Counted from the first letter of the stretch, positions 44,520 through 54,452 are shown. The stretch is DNA of 64,000 nucleotides from Frigoribacterium sp. CFBP 13712 (GCF_014842255.1 NZ_JACYVH010000002.1:234519-298518), one strand, 5' to 3'. The notes: generated by a model from the letters alone, not told the origin. A program made the numbers and translations.

Positions 44520-45629
44520 GTGGCCTTCTTCTCACCCCCGACCCGCGCCTCCCTGTCCCGGCGCCGTCCCGGCCGGGTCGGCTGGTCGCTGCTGGGGGTG
44601 GCTCTCGTCTCCGGTCTGGTGCTCACGTTCCTGCCGTCGCCCTATCTCATCGAGCAGCCGGGCCCGGTGTTCGACACCCTCGGCAGCGCCGAGTACGAAG
44701 GCGCCGACCAGCCGCTGATCACCGTGACGGGCGCCGAGACCTACCCCACCGCCGGCACGCTCGACCTCCTCACCGTGAGCGTCCAGGGCAACGAGTCGGT
44801 CCGGCCCAGCTGGGTCGAGGTCGTGTCCGCCTGGTTCGACCCGAGCCGGGCCGTCGTCCCGGTCGAGGCGATCTACCCCTCGGGGGTGACGAACGAGCAG
44901 GTCGACGAGCAGAACACGGTCGACATGCAGAACTCGCAGAAGTCCGCCATCGCCGCGGCCATGATCCACGACGGCTACACGGTGCCCAGCAGGGTCACGA
45001 TCAGCCAGGTCTCCGCCGGCGGCCCGGCCGAGGGCGTGCTGGAAGAGGGCGACGTCGTCATCAGCGTCAACGGCACCAGCCTCGAGGCGGACGGCGACGT
45101 CGACACGCTCCGGCGGCTCGTGGCCGAGAACGGCGTGGACGAGGCCGCCACGGTCGTCGTCGAGAGGTCCGGCACGTCGATCACGACGGAGGTGACCCCT
45201 CAGGAGGTGCAGCGCACGGCCCTGCTCGGGGTCGGCGTCAGCGTCGACTACGACTTCCCCTTCGACGTGTCGCTGAAGCTCGACCAGGTGGGCGGTCCGA
45301 GCGCCGGCATGATGTTCGCACTCGGCATCATCGACAAGACGACCCCCGGCGAGCTGAACGGCGGCGAGCAGGTCGCGGGGACGGGCACGATCACCGCCTC
45401 GGGCCAGGTGGGCCCGATCGGCGGGATCCGTCAGAAGCTCTACGGCGCCCGGGACGCCGGGGCGAGCGTGTTCCTCGCACCGGCCGACAACTGCGACGAG
45501 GTCGTGGGCAACGTGCCCGACGGGCTCGACGTGTACTCGGTGACGACGCTCGACGACGCCGTGACGGTGCTCGAGACCGTGGCGGACGACGGCGACACGG
45601 CGTCGCTTCCGACCTGCACGGCGGGCTGA
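44520..45629 (+). CDS. Membrane-anchored PDZ-Lon protease (YlbL type)
   Basis: A 369-residue protein with one N-terminal helix (WSLLGVALVSGLVLTFL), a PDZ domain (about residues 155-240, SAGGPAEGVLEEGDVVISVN) and a C-terminal Lon (S16) protease domain. The Ser-Lys dyad is Ser261 in GGPSAGMM and Lys306 in GIRQKLYGARDAG, 45 residues apart as in Lon. The GTG with AAAGGA seven bases upstream was chosen. It is the homologue of mycobacterial Rv3194c and lies, as there, between DUF2342 and UPF0182. Confidence 0.92.
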   Translation: MAFFSPPTRASLSRRRPGRVGWSLLGVALVSGLVLTFLPSPYLIEQPGPVFDTLGSAEYEGADQPLITVTGAETYPTAGTLDLLTVSVQGNESVRPSWVEVVSAWFDPSRAVVPVEAIYPSGVTNEQVDEQNTVDMQNSQKSAIAAAMIHDGYTVPSRVTISQVSAGGPAEGVLEEGDVVISVNGTSLEADGDVDTLRRLVAENGVDEAATVVVERSGTSITTEVTPQEVQRTALLGVGVSVDYDFPFDVSLKLDQVGGPSAGMMFALGIIDKTTPGELNGGEQVAGTGTITASGQVGPIGGIRQKLYGARDAGASVFLAPADNCDEVVGNVPDGLDVYSVTTLDDAVTVLETVADDGDTASLPTCTAG

Positions 45630-45733
45630 GGGCGGCCACCCAGCCGGGTCATAGGTCGGCGGTCGAGGGTTGAACGGTCAGGTGCGGCCCGTAGGATGGC
45701 CCCTCCACGTACCCCTGAGCCAGGAGCACACAC

Positions 45734-48697
45734 TTGACGTCACCAGCATCGTCGCGATCCGCACGCCGTTCGCCCCGATTGCCCGTCCTGGTCACGGTGG
45801 CGATCCTCGCCGCTCTGGTCATCGCGTTCTTCATCTTCTCGTCCCTGCTGACCGACTACATGTGGTTCGACCAGCTCGGGTTCGCGAACGTGCTGACCAC
45901 CCAGTGGATCGCCTCGGCGGTGATGTTCTTCATCGGGTTCCTGGCCATGGCCATCCCGGTCTACGTCAGCATCGAGATCGCGTTCCGCTTCCGGCCGGTG
46001 TACGCCAAGCTCAACTCCCAGCTCGACCGCTACCAGCAGGTCATCGAGCCGCTGCGTCGAGTCGTCGTGATCGGCGTGCCGATCGTCCTCGGGCTGTTCG
46101 CCGGCATCGCGTCGTCGACCAGCTGGCAGGTCGCGCTCCAGTGGCTCAACCGCACGCCCTTCGGTACGACGGACCCGAAGTTCGGCCTCGACGTCGGCTT
46201 CTACGTCTTCTCGCTGCCCTTCTACCAGGGCGCGGCCGGGTTCGCGTCGGCGGTCGTCCTGATCTCCGGTCTCGCCGCCGTCGCGACGAGCTACCTCTAC
46301 GGCGCGCTGCGCTTCACGGGGCGCGAGGTCCGCATCTCGAAGGTCGCGCGCATCCAGCTCGCCATCACCGCAGCCGTCTACCTGCTCCTCCAGGGCGTGA
46401 GCCTCTGGCTCGACCAGTACGCGACCCTCACGCAGGGCGCCAACAAGCTCCTCACCGGTGTCACCTACGCCGATGACGCCGCCGGCATCCCCGGCAAGCA
46501 GATCCTCGCGCTCGCCGCGGCGATTGTGGCCGTGCTCTTCATCGTGACGGCCATCATCGGCCGCTGGCGTCTGCCGGTCATCGGCACCGCGGCATTGATC
46601 ATCGCGAGCATCATCGTGGGCGGCATCTACCCCTGGATCGTCCAGCGCTTCCAGGTCGAGCCTAGCGAGCGCACGGTCGAGGCGCCGTTCATCGAGAACA
46701 ACATCGACGCGACCCGCGAGGCCTACGGGGTGGCCGATGTCGAAGAAGAGACTTACGACGCCCAGTCCGACGCCGAGGCCGGTGCACTCGCCGGCGATGC
46801 GGTGACGACCGCCAACATCCGCATCATCGACCCCGCTCTCGTCACCGACGCTTTCGCGCAGCTCCAGCAGTACCGCCAGTACTACAGCTTCCCCGAGCAG
46901 CTGTCGGTCGACCGGTACACGATCGACGGCAACACGCAAGACACCGTCATCGCGGTCCGCGAGCTGAACACCGATCAGCTCGGCGCATCGGCGACGCCCT
47001 ACAACACGACCTTCGTCTACACGCACGGTTACGGCGTGGTCGCCGCCTACGGCAACCAGCGCTCCGCCGACGGTCAGCCCGTGTTCCTCGAGTCGGGCAT
47101 TCCCGTGACGGGTGCGCTCGGCGACGCCGACGAGTACGAGCCGCGGATCTACTTCGGTCAGCAGTCGCCGGCGTACTCCATCGTCGGCGGCAACGGGGAC
47201 AACGACATCGAGCTCGATTACCCGTCGGGCAGCAACGACAACGGGACGAACCAGACGACCACCTTCGACGGTGACGGCGGGCCGAAGCTCGACAACCCCT
47301 TCAAGAAGCTGATCTACGCGATCAAGTTCCAGTCCGAGCAGATCTTCCTGTCGGACGCCGTGAACAACGAATCGCAGATCCTCTACGACCGCGACCCGTC
47401 CGAGCGCGTCCAGAAGGTCGCCCCGTACCTGACCATCGACAGCGCGCCCTACCCGGCCGTGGTCGACGGCAAGGTCGTGTGGATCGTCGACGGCTACACG
47501 ACGACGCGCGACTACCCGTACTCGAAGCCTCAGGCGCTCAGCGACGCGATCGCCGACACCTACACCGAGCGCCCGACGTACGCCTCGAACGAGATCAACT
47601 ACATCCGCAACTCGGTGAAGGCCACGGTCGACGCCTACGACGGATCGGTGAACCTCTACGCCTGGGACACCGAAGACCCGATGCTCCAGACCTGGCAGAA
47701 GATCTTCCCCTCGACGCTGACGCCGCTGGCCGACATGTCCGTCGATCTGATGCAGCACGTCCGCTACCCGCAGGACATGTTCAAGGTGCAGCGCGCCATC
47801 CTCGGCACGTATCACGTCACCGACTCCGACTCGTTCTACTCGAGCGACGACGCGTGGGTCACGCCGAACGAGCCGACGAGCACCGCGACGACGCCGCCCC
47901 TGCAGCCGCCGTACTACCTGACGCTGCAGCTGCCCGATCAAGATCCGGCCTTCTCGATCTACTCGACGTACATCCCCCAGCAGTCGGGTGAGAACGCCCG
48001 GAACGTCCTGACCGGGTATCTCGCGGCGAACGCCGATGCGGGGTCGACACCGGGGGAGGTCGCCGACAGCTACGGCGATCTGACCCTGCTGACCCTCCCG
48101 CGAACGGACACCCTCCCCGGCCCGGGGCAGGTGCAGAACAACTTCAACACGGACACCGCCGTGGCGAACCAGCTGGCTCTGCTCACCCGCGGTGACACGA
48201 GCGTCGTCCGAGGCAACCTGCTCACGCTCCCCGTGGGCGGCGGTCTCCTGTACGTTCAGCCGATCTACGTGAAGTCGACGTCGGAGACCTCGTACCCCGT
48301 GCTGCAGCGGATCCTGGTCTCGTTCGGTGACCAGATCGCCTTCGAGGACACCCTCGACGGCGCCTTGGACGAGCTGTTCGGCGGGAACTCCGGTGCGACA
48401 GCCGGTGACAACGGCGTGCCGACGACCGACCCGGCGGCCGACGACGGTGCGACCGACGACGGCGCGACCGATGGTGGTGACACGGGCGGCGACACCGAGA
48501 CCCCGGCTCCGACCACGGCTCCTGACGCCGGCTCGGGAACGGACAACCCGGCGCTCGACCAGGCTCTGGCCGACGCGCAGTCCGCTCTCGACGACCGGGC
48601 CGCGGCGTACGCCGACAACGACCTCGTCGCGGCGGCGGAGGCGGACGCCCGTCTGCAGACCGCCCTCGAGGACGCGGTCGCAGCGAGCGGCGAATAG
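45734..48697 (+). CDS. UPF0182 family large membrane protein
   Basis: A 987-residue protein with about seven N-terminal transmembrane helices (first ~310 residues) and a large extracytoplasmic region. The family signature TDYMWFDQLGFANVL starts near residue 38. The tail after about 900 is a low-complexity Asp/Thr/Gly linker and a short helix. The start is a TTG eight bases after the Shine-Dalgarno AGGAG; no other start fits. The mycobacterial homologue is Rv3193c; function is unknown. A -10 box TAGGAT lies about 35 bases upstream, so this mRNA has a leader. Confidence 0.93.
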   Translation: MTSPASSRSARRSPRLPVLVTVAILAALVIAFFIFSSLLTDYMWFDQLGFANVLTTQWIASAVMFFIGFLAMAIPVYVSIEIAFRFRPVYAKLNSQLDRYQQVIEPLRRVVVIGVPIVLGLFAGIASSTSWQVALQWLNRTPFGTTDPKFGLDVGFYVFSLPFYQGAAGFASAVVLISGLAAVATSYLYGALRFTGREVRISKVARIQLAITAAVYLLLQGVSLWLDQYATLTQGANKLLTGVTYADDAAGIPGKQILALAAAIVAVLFIVTAIIGRWRLPVIGTAALIIASIIVGGIYPWIVQRFQVEPSERTVEAPFIENNIDATREAYGVADVEEETYDAQSDAEAGALAGDAVTTANIRIIDPALVTDAFAQLQQYRQYYSFPEQLSVDRYTIDGNTQDTVIAVRELNTDQLGASATPYNTTFVYTHGYGVVAAYGNQRSADGQPVFLESGIPVTGALGDADEYEPRIYFGQQSPAYSIVGGNGDNDIELDYPSGSNDNGTNQTTTFDGDGGPKLDNPFKKLIYAIKFQSEQIFLSDAVNNESQILYDRDPSERVQKVAPYLTIDSAPYPAVVDGKVVWIVDGYTTTRDYPYSKPQALSDAIADTYTERPTYASNEINYIRNSVKATVDAYDGSVNLYAWDTEDPMLQTWQKIFPSTLTPLADMSVDLMQHVRYPQDMFKVQRAILGTYHVTDSDSFYSSDDAWVTPNEPTSTATTPPLQPPYYLTLQLPDQDPAFSIYSTYIPQQSGENARNVLTGYLAANADAGSTPGEVADSYGDLTLLTLPRTDTLPGPGQVQNNFNTDTAVANQLALLTRGDTSVVRGNLLTLPVGGGLLYVQPIYVKSTSETSYPVLQRILVSFGDQIAFEDTLDGALDELFGGNSGATAGDNGVPTTDPAADDGATDDGATDGGDTGGDTETPAPTTAPDAGSGTDNPALDQALADAQSALDDRAAAYADNDLVAAAEADARLQTALEDAVAASGE

Positions 48698-48717
48698 CAC
48701 TCGCACCATCGATCGAT

Positions 48718-48750
48718 GAGACCCCCTCCGGTGCTTCCGGAGGGGGTCTC
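48718..48750 (+). terminator. Terminator of the UPF0182 gene
   Basis: A perfect 14-bp stem (48718-48731 with 48737-48750) and a five-base loop, 20 bases after the stop. Confidence 0.88.
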
Positions 48751-48781
48751 GTCGTCTCCCGGAGGCCTGGACCGGTCGCGA

Positions 48782-48811
48782 TTGGACGGACTGCGAAACG
48801 CGTGCTAGTGT
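48782..48811 (+). promoter_or_regulatory. Promoter of the initiator tRNA gene
   Basis: TTGGAC (48782-48787) and TAGTGT (48806-48811) with an 18-base spacer, ending 12 bases before the tRNA. Confidence 0.65.
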
Positions 48812-48823
48812 TTCTTCTTGTGC

Positions 48824-48897
48824 CGCGGGGTGGAGCAGTTCGGTAGCTCGCTGGGCTCATAACCCAGAGGTCGTAGGTTCAAATCCTGCCCCCGCAA
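48824..48897 (+). tRNA. Initiator tRNA-fMet (CAT)
   Basis: A full cloverleaf of 74 bases. The anticodon CAT is at 48858-48860. The anticodon stem has three G-C pairs (TGGG/CCCA), and the first acceptor base C faces A, not G; both are marks of the initiator species. The T arm GTAGG TTCAAAT CCTGC is standard. The 3' CCA is not encoded. A promoter precedes it and a strong terminator follows, so it is a single-gene unit. Confidence 0.97.
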
Positions 48898-48906
48898 CAG
48901 AAGAAA

Positions 48907-48937
48907 GAAAAGCCCTGGTCATCGACCAGGGCTTTTC
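48907..48937 (+). terminator. Intrinsic terminator of the tRNA gene
   Basis: A perfect 14-bp stem (48907-48920 with 48924-48937) with an ATC loop. The right arm ends in TTTTCTCGTTTC, one of the few T-rich tails in the window. Confidence 0.93.
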
Positions 48938-49007
48938 TCGTTTCCCGCCATGCGTGTCTCGTCTCTCGAGGTTCCGCACTCGTCACTGCGCATGTCATTC
49001 TGACCTC

Positions 49008-50204
49008 ATGCCGAACCTCCGAGTCGTCGTCGCTCCCGATTCGTTCAAGGGGTCGGCCGGCGCAGCCGTCATCGCCTCCGCCGTGGCGCGGGGCTGGCTC
49101 CGGGTCCGCCCGGACGACGTGCTCATCGAGGCGCCTCTGGCCGATGGGGGCGAGGGAACGCTCGATGCCTTCGAGGCGGCCGTCCCCGGGTCCGTCCGCC
49201 GTGAGACCGATGTGCCCGGCCCTGACGACCGGATCGTGCGGGCGCCCTGGCTCCTGCTGCCCGACGGTACGGCGGTCGTCGAGCTGGCGGCGGCCAGCGG
49301 GCTCGTCCTCCTGGAGGCGCCTCGTCCCTACGACGCGCATACGCGCGGGCTCGGGCGGGTCATCGTCGCGGCACTGGACGCGGGGGCCACGAGAGTGGTC
49401 ATCGGTCTCGGGGGCAGCGCTTCCACCGACGGCGGCGCGGGGCTGCTCGTCGAACTGGGGGCGCGCCTCCTCGACTCCGTCGGAGACGCCGTGCCCGACG
49501 GCGCCCACGGGCTCACGGCCGCGGTCCGCATCGATCTGAGCGGGCTCCGAGCGCTGCCGCCCCGAGGGGTCACGGTGCTCGCGGACGTCCGCAACCCGCT
49601 CGTCGGGCCACGGGGCGCCGCCGCCGTGTACGGGCCGCAGAAGGGCGCCACGGGCGACGACGTGCTCGCACTCGACGAGGGGCTGCGTCGCTTCGCCCAG
49701 CTCGTCGACGTCGATCCCGAGACCCCGGGGGCCGGGGCGGCGGGCGGGACGGGCTTCGGTCTGCTGGTCTGGGGGGCCGCGCTCGTCCCGGGAGCCGAGG
49801 TCGTGGCTGACCTCGTGGACCTCCCGTCGCTCATGACCCGCGCCGATGTCGTCGTCACGGGCGAGGGGCGCCTCGACGAGCAGACCGCCGAGGGCAAGGT
49901 GGTCTCGGTCGTCGCATCGATCGCGGGGCGGGCCGACGTCCCGGTGCTCGTCGTGGCGGGCTCGATCGCCGACGGCGTCGCCGATCAGTCGGCCGCCATC
50001 GCCCTGTCCGAGCTCGCAGGAGGCGCGGAGGAGTCCATCGCCCATCCCGAGCTCTGGGCCGAGCGGGCCGGTGCCGCCCTGGCGGTGCACATGATCACCC
50101 GAGGAGTGCGGGGCGAGCTGTCGTCAGAGGCGGAGCGCGGCGAGGCGGCGGGTGGCCTCGTCGATGACCTCGGCTCGCTTGCAGAACGCGAAGCGGACGA
50201 GTGA
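49008..50204 (+). CDS. Glycerate kinase (GlxK family)
   Basis: A 398-residue kinase that phosphorylates D-glycerate in photorespiration-like or allantoin/glyoxylate routes. Family motifs are APDSFKGSAGA at the start, LADGGEGTLDAF, IGLGGSASTDGGAG and VVTGEGRLDEQTAEGK near the end. The ATG at 49008 sits six bases after CATTCT, a weaker -10-like box. The C-terminus is about 20 residues longer than usual and overlaps the convergent aminotransferase gene by 81 bases. Confidence 0.92.
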   Translation: MPNLRVVVAPDSFKGSAGAAVIASAVARGWLRVRPDDVLIEAPLADGGEGTLDAFEAAVPGSVRRETDVPGPDDRIVRAPWLLLPDGTAVVELAAASGLVLLEAPRPYDAHTRGLGRVIVAALDAGATRVVIGLGGSASTDGGAGLLVELGARLLDSVGDAVPDGAHGLTAAVRIDLSGLRALPPRGVTVLADVRNPLVGPRGAAAVYGPQKGATGDDVLALDEGLRRFAQLVDVDPETPGAGAAGGTGFGLLVWGAALVPGAEVVADLVDLPSLMTRADVVVTGEGRLDEQTAEGKVVSVVASIAGRADVPVLVVAGSIADGVADQSAAIALSELAGGAEESIAHPELWAERAGAALAVHMITRGVRGELSSEAERGEAAGGLVDDLGSLAEREADE

Positions 50205-51323
50205 CGAGTACTCGTCCGCCAGGGCGGGGTGGCAGAAGGCGCTGACCGGCACGCCGACCACGCCCGCGATGCCGGGCAGCGCCCGGCAGAACGACGCTGC
50301 GTCGTCGAAGCCCAGCGGGGCGGCGTCGGCGACGACGAAGTACGAGCCCTGCGAGGGGGAGACCTCGAAGCCCGCCGTCGAGAGTCCGCCGGCGAGGAGG
50401 TCGCGCTTGTGCTGCAGATCGCCGGCGAGCCGGTCGAAGTGGTCGCGGGGGAGTCGCAGCCCGGCGGCGATCGCGGGCTGGAAGACGGAGCCGTTGACGA
50501 AGGTCAGGAACTGCTTGACGCTCATCACCTGGGAGACGAGTTCGGCGGGCCCGGACAACCAGCCGATCTTCCATCCCGTCGCGTTGAAGGTCTTGCCGCC
50601 GCTCGAGATCGTGAGCGTGCGTTCGGCCGCACCGGGGAGGGTCGAGATGGGCACGTGAGGGACATCGTCGAAGACGAGGTGCTCGTACACCTCGTCGGTC
50701 ACGATGATCGCGTCGAACTCGTGGGCGAGGGCGACCACGGCCCGACGCGTCTGGTCGTCGAGCAGGGTGCCGGTGGGGTTGTGGGGGTCGTTGACGATCA
50801 CGAGGCGGGTCCGCGGCGAGAACGCCGCCCGCAGTTCGAGGGGGTCGACCCGGAAGTCGGGACCCCGCAGCGGGACCGTGCGGTGCCTGCCGCCGGCGAG
50901 TCCGATCACCGCGCCGTAGGCGTCGTAGAACGGCTCGAGGGTGACGACCTCGTCGCCCGCGTCGACGAGGGCGAGCACCGTCGCGGCCAGCGCCTCGGTC
51001 GCGCCGGCGGTCACGAGGATCTCGCGCTCCGGGTCGAGGTCGATTCCGTAGAAGCGCGACTGGTGCTCGGCCACCGCCTCGAGCAGGGTCGGCATGCCGC
51101 GGCCCGGCGGGTACTGGTTCAGTCCACCCGCCAGGGCGTCCCTCGCGGCGGTGAGCACCGCCTCCGGAGGGTCCTCGTCGGGGAAGCCCTGTCCGAGGTT
51201 GACGGCGCCGGTGGACGCGGCCAGTGCGGACATCTCGGCGAAGATCGTGGGCGACAGTCGGCCCGCATCGTCGAGGAGCATGGCGCCGCGGGCCGTCCGC
51301 TGCCACGGTGTCGGTGAGGTCAT
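50124..51323 (-). CDS. Class I/II PLP-dependent aminotransferase
   Basis: A 399-residue fold-type I aminotransferase of the kynurenine/methionine aminotransferase-like group (KAT/YbdL type). The PLP lysine is in SSGGKTFNATGWKIGW, with VNDPHNPTG and DEVYEHLVF before it. The exact amino donor cannot be told; glutamine transaminase, kynurenine and succinyl-DAP aminotransferase activities occur in the group. The ATG has GAGGGA upstream. Confidence 0.9.
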   Translation of the reverse strand: MTSPTPWQRTARGAMLLDDAGRLSPTIFAEMSALAASTGAVNLGQGFPDEDPPEAVLTAARDALAGGLNQYPPGRGMPTLLEAVAEHQSRFYGIDLDPEREILVTAGATEALAATVLALVDAGDEVVTLEPFYDAYGAVIGLAGGRHRTVPLRGPDFRVDPLELRAAFSPRTRLVIVNDPHNPTGTLLDDQTRRAVVALAHEFDAIIVTDEVYEHLVFDDVPHVPISTLPGAAERTLTISSGGKTFNATGWKIGWLSGPAELVSQVMSVKQFLTFVNGSVFQPAIAAGLRLPRDHFDRLAGDLQHKRDLLAGGLSTAGFEVSPSQGSYFVVADAAPLGFDDAASFCRALPGIAGVVGVPVSAFCHPALADEYSSLVRFAFCKRAEVIDEATRRLAALRL

Positions 51324-51483
51324 GGTCCCTCACCGTAGCCCTCGGCGTGCTGCATGACGGGGCGGCGACCGGGAGTCGGATCCAGGCGTCGCTTATCGGG
51401 CGTGCAGCCCGCGCACAGGTTCGCCGAATGCTCTGCACAGGTGGACGGACCAGGCTGATGACGCTTGAAAGGAGCATCCGCTG

Positions 51484-53253
51484 ATGAACGAGAACCCCCG
51501 GGGCGCAGACGACGCCGACGACACGACGCGTGGACCCCACGACGGCGAGGCGGCCCGAGACGACTCGACGGGCCGCGACGGCTCGACCGCCGGCGGTGAC
51601 GAGGTGACGTACGGGGCCCCTCGGCTCCCCGACGGCGGCGCAGCCCCCGACGGAGACCCGGCACCTGGCGGCTACTCGGCGCCCGGCAGCTACTCGGCGC
51701 CCGGCAGCTACTCGGCACCGGGCAGCTACGCCGCGCCCGGCAGCTACTCGGCGCCCGGCTACCCTGAGCAGTCCTACGGCGGTCAGTCGCCCTACGGTGG
51801 TCAATCGCCCTACGGTGCCCAGCAGCCCACTCCGGGCCAGCAGGGTCACGGATCACCCCAGGCCTACGGGGCCCAGCAGGCCTACGGGGCCCAGCAGAAC
51901 GACGGGAATCAGCACGGCTACGCCGGTCAGGCCGGCTACGCGCAGGGCGGCTACGCGCAGGCCGGTGCCGACGGCACCCCCACGCAGCAGTACGGGCACC
52001 ACGGTGCGTACGCCGCGCAGAACCCCTACGACACGAGCACCTGGCAGGCGCCGGCACCCGCGCAGAAGACGAAGCGGAACCGCGGGGTCGGCGTGCTGGC
52101 GGCGACGCTGGCCGTCGGACTCGTCGCGGGCGGTGCCCTGGGCGGGGTGATCGGCGGATCCGTGGCCGATGGAGGCGCGGGCACGTCGACCGCGGCCGGA
52201 CCCTCTCGGGATCTGACCGTCAACGACTACGACGACGCCACCGTGGTGACGGCCGTCGCGGCGAAGGCCACGAAGTCGGTCGTGACGATCAACGTCGCGT
52301 CGGGCTCCTCCGGCGGAACGGGTTCGGGGGTCATCCTCTCCGACGACGGGTACATCGTGACCAACACGCACGTCGTCACCCTCGACGGGGCGAGCGCGTC
52401 CGGCTCCGTCAGCGTGACGATGAGCGACGGCAGCATCCTGCCGGCCGAGGTCGTCGGGCTCGATCCCGTCGTCGACCTCGCCGTCCTGAAGGTCGACGCG
52501 ACCGGTCTGACCCCCATCGAGTTCGCGGACTCCTCGAAGCTCAACGTCGGCGACACCGCCGTCGCGATCGGTGCGCCCCTCGGGCTCTCGAACACGGTCA
52601 CCGACGGCATCGTCTCGACGCTCAACCGCAGCATCACGGTGCAGTCGTCCGCGGCTCCGTCCGACGGGTCCGACCAGGGCGACTCGAACGACAACAACGG
52701 CCAGGGCCCGTTCTCGTTCAACAACGGCGACGGTGCGCAGCAGGCTCCGGCCAGCAGCGTCATCTCGCTGCCGGTCATCCAGACGGACGCCTCGATCAAC
52801 CCCGGCAACTCGGGCGGTGCGCTCCTCGACTCCGACGGCGAACTGATCGGGCTGAACGTCGCCATCGCGAGCTCTGGCGAGTCCTCCGGCAGCATCGGCG
52901 TCGGATTCTCGATCCCGTCGAATCTCGTGAAGCGCGTGGCGGGTGAGATCCGCGACTCCGGTTCCGCCTCGCACGGTCTGCTCGGCGCCAGCGTCGACGA
53001 CGCGACGAGCGACTCGGCCGCCACGCAGGTCGGGGCCCTCATCGTCCAGATCAGCCAAGGAGGCGCGGCCCAGTCTGCCGGGCTCCGTCAAGGCGACGTC
53101 GTGACCGAGTTCAACGGCGTCCCGATCAGCGACCGCACCGATCTGACCGCGCAGGTGCGATTCCTGGCAGGGGGCAGCGACGCCGAGCTGACCTACGTCC
53201 GAGACGGGCAGGAGGGCACCGCGAAGGTGTCCCTCGACACTCTCACCACCTAG
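51484..53253 (+). CDS. HtrA/DegP-type serine protease with PDZ domain
   Basis: A 589-residue protein. Residues 1-195 are cytoplasmic, disordered and rich in Gly, Ser, Tyr, Gln and Pro, including five GSYSAP repeats. One helix (about 200-222) anchors it. The trypsin-like domain has the triad His (TNTHVV, near 295), Asp (DLAVLKVD, near 331) and Ser (NPGNSGGAL, near 441). A PDZ domain ends the protein (about 490-585). The ATG has AAGGAG ten bases upstream. It probably degrades or refolds damaged exported proteins. Confidence 0.93.
   Translation: MNENPRGADDADDTTRGPHDGEAARDDSTGRDGSTAGGDEVTYGAPRLPDGGAAPDGDPAPGGYSAPGSYSAPGSYSAPGSYAAPGSYSAPGYPEQSYGGQSPYGGQSPYGAQQPTPGQQGHGSPQAYGAQQAYGAQQNDGNQHGYAGQAGYAQGGYAQAGADGTPTQQYGHHGAYAAQNPYDTSTWQAPAPAQKTKRNRGVGVLAATLAVGLVAGGALGGVIGGSVADGGAGTSTAAGPSRDLTVNDYDDATVVTAVAAKATKSVVTINVASGSSGGTGSGVILSDDGYIVTNTHVVTLDGASASGSVSVTMSDGSILPAEVVGLDPVVDLAVLKVDATGLTPIEFADSSKLNVGDTAVAIGAPLGLSNTVTDGIVSTLNRSITVQSSAAPSDGSDQGDSNDNNGQGPFSFNNGDGAQQAPASSVISLPVIQTDASINPGNSGGALLDSDGELIGLNVAIASSGESSGSIGVGFSIPSNLVKRVAGEIRDSGSASHGLLGASVDDATSDSAATQVGALIVQISQGGAAQSAGLRQGDVVTEFNGVPISDRTDLTAQVRFLAGGSDAELTYVRDGQEGTAKVSLDTLTT
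51667..51756. repeat. Five 18-bp repeats inside the HtrA gene
   Basis: Units of GGCAGCTACTCGGCGCCC with small changes encode G-x-Y-[SA]-A-P. They are in frame within the disordered N-terminus. Confidence 0.93.
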
Positions 53254-53400
53254 CAGCAGGGGGTCTCCTCCTGAGGGCGGGTCGTGGCGAGTGTCGCCGC
53301 GGCCCGCCCATCGCTGTTGATAGGCTCGCTGTCGATCGTCGGGGCATCCGACACGACCCACCGCGCCCCGTGCGCCGCGAGAACCCGAGGCCCGACCGAC

Positions 53401-54444
53401 ATGACACCGCTCGAGACTCCTCTGCCGGGTGTCTCGTACGTCATGCCCGTGCTGAACGAGGAGCGCGACATCCGCTCCGCCGTCGAGAGTCTCGTCGCGC
53501 AGGACTACCAGGGCCCCTTCGAGATCCTCCTGGCCCTCGGGCCGAGCGTCGACCGGACGAACGACGTCGTGGCCGAGATGTCGGCGGCCGACCCCCGCAT
53601 CCGCAGTCTGGCCAACCCGGTCGGCTCGACGCCGGCCGGTCTGAACGTGGCGATCCGTGCCTCCGTCCATCCGGTGACCGTCCGCGTCGACGCGCATTCG
53701 GTGCTGCCGACCGACTACACCCGTCTCGCCGTCGCGGCCCTGCAGCGCAGCGGCGCCGACAACGTGGGCGGGATCATGAAGGCCGAGGGGCGCACCCCCT
53801 TCGAGAAGGCGGTGGCGCGGGCGTACGGCAGCCGCGTCGGGCTCGGAGGCACGCCCCACCATGTCGGGGGAGTCGAGGGGCCGACCGAGACCGCGTACCT
53901 CGGGGTGTTCCTGCGCTCGCGCCTGATCGAGGTGGGGCTCTTCGACGAGGGCATCAAGCGCGGTCAGGACTGGGAGCTCAACCGCAGGTTGCGCGTGACC
54001 GGCGGCACCGTCTGGTTCACCCCCGACCTCGTGGTCACCTACCGACCGCGTCCGAGCATCCGGAAGCTCGTCCGCCAGTTCGTCGCCACCGGTCTCTGGC
54101 GCGGCGAACTGGCGCGCCGGTTCCCCAAGGCCAACACCGTCCGCTATCTGGTGCCGCCGGTGATGGTGATCAGCGTGCTGCTCGGTCTGCTGCTCGGTCT
54201 CGTGGGTCTCGCGGCCGCGGTCGTGGGCAGTCCTCTCGCCTGGGCATCCCTCGGCCTCGCGGCACCCGGCGTCTACCTGCTGTTCGTCGTCGCCGCCGCC
54301 CTGCTGGCGGCGCGAGGCGAGAGCGTGCGGACCAGGTTGTGGTTTCTCGTAGTCTTGCCTTCCATCCACTTCGGCTGGGGCTTCGGATTCGTCTTCGGTT
54401 TCTCGAGCCTGACGAAGAACATCACCGCACACACCGGAAGATAG
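53401..54444 (+). CDS. Family 2 glycosyltransferase, membrane-bound
   Basis: A 347-residue GT-A glycosyltransferase. The N-terminal nucleotide-sugar domain starts GVSYVMPVLNEERDIRSAVE, with the acidic motif RVDAHS near residue 98 in place of DxD and the acceptor region GQDWELNRRLR near 190. Three C-terminal hydrophobic segments (about 235-330) anchor it. It resembles ExoA-like transferases for surface polysaccharides. The ATG at 53401 gives the natural start; the frame is open further upstream without a good signal. A TAGGCT box lies 75 bases upstream. The next three genes follow on the same strand. Confidence 0.88.
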   Translation: MTPLETPLPGVSYVMPVLNEERDIRSAVESLVAQDYQGPFEILLALGPSVDRTNDVVAEMSAADPRIRSLANPVGSTPAGLNVAIRASVHPVTVRVDAHSVLPTDYTRLAVAALQRSGADNVGGIMKAEGRTPFEKAVARAYGSRVGLGGTPHHVGGVEGPTETAYLGVFLRSRLIEVGLFDEGIKRGQDWELNRRLRVTGGTVWFTPDLVVTYRPRPSIRKLVRQFVATGLWRGELARRFPKANTVRYLVPPVMVISVLLGLLLGLVGLAAAVVGSPLAWASLGLAAPGVYLLFVVAAALLAARGESVRTRLWFLVVLPSIHFGWGFGFVFGFSSLTKNITAHTGR

Positions 54445-54452
54445 GCGATCCG

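Noticed and set aside
45740..48709. 989-residue minus-strand open frame opposite UPF0182
   Set aside because: Antisense shadow of a well-supported membrane protein gene.
48824..50204. Genomic island inserted at the tRNA gene
   Set aside because: No integrase, no repeated tRNA end and ordinary metabolic genes follow.
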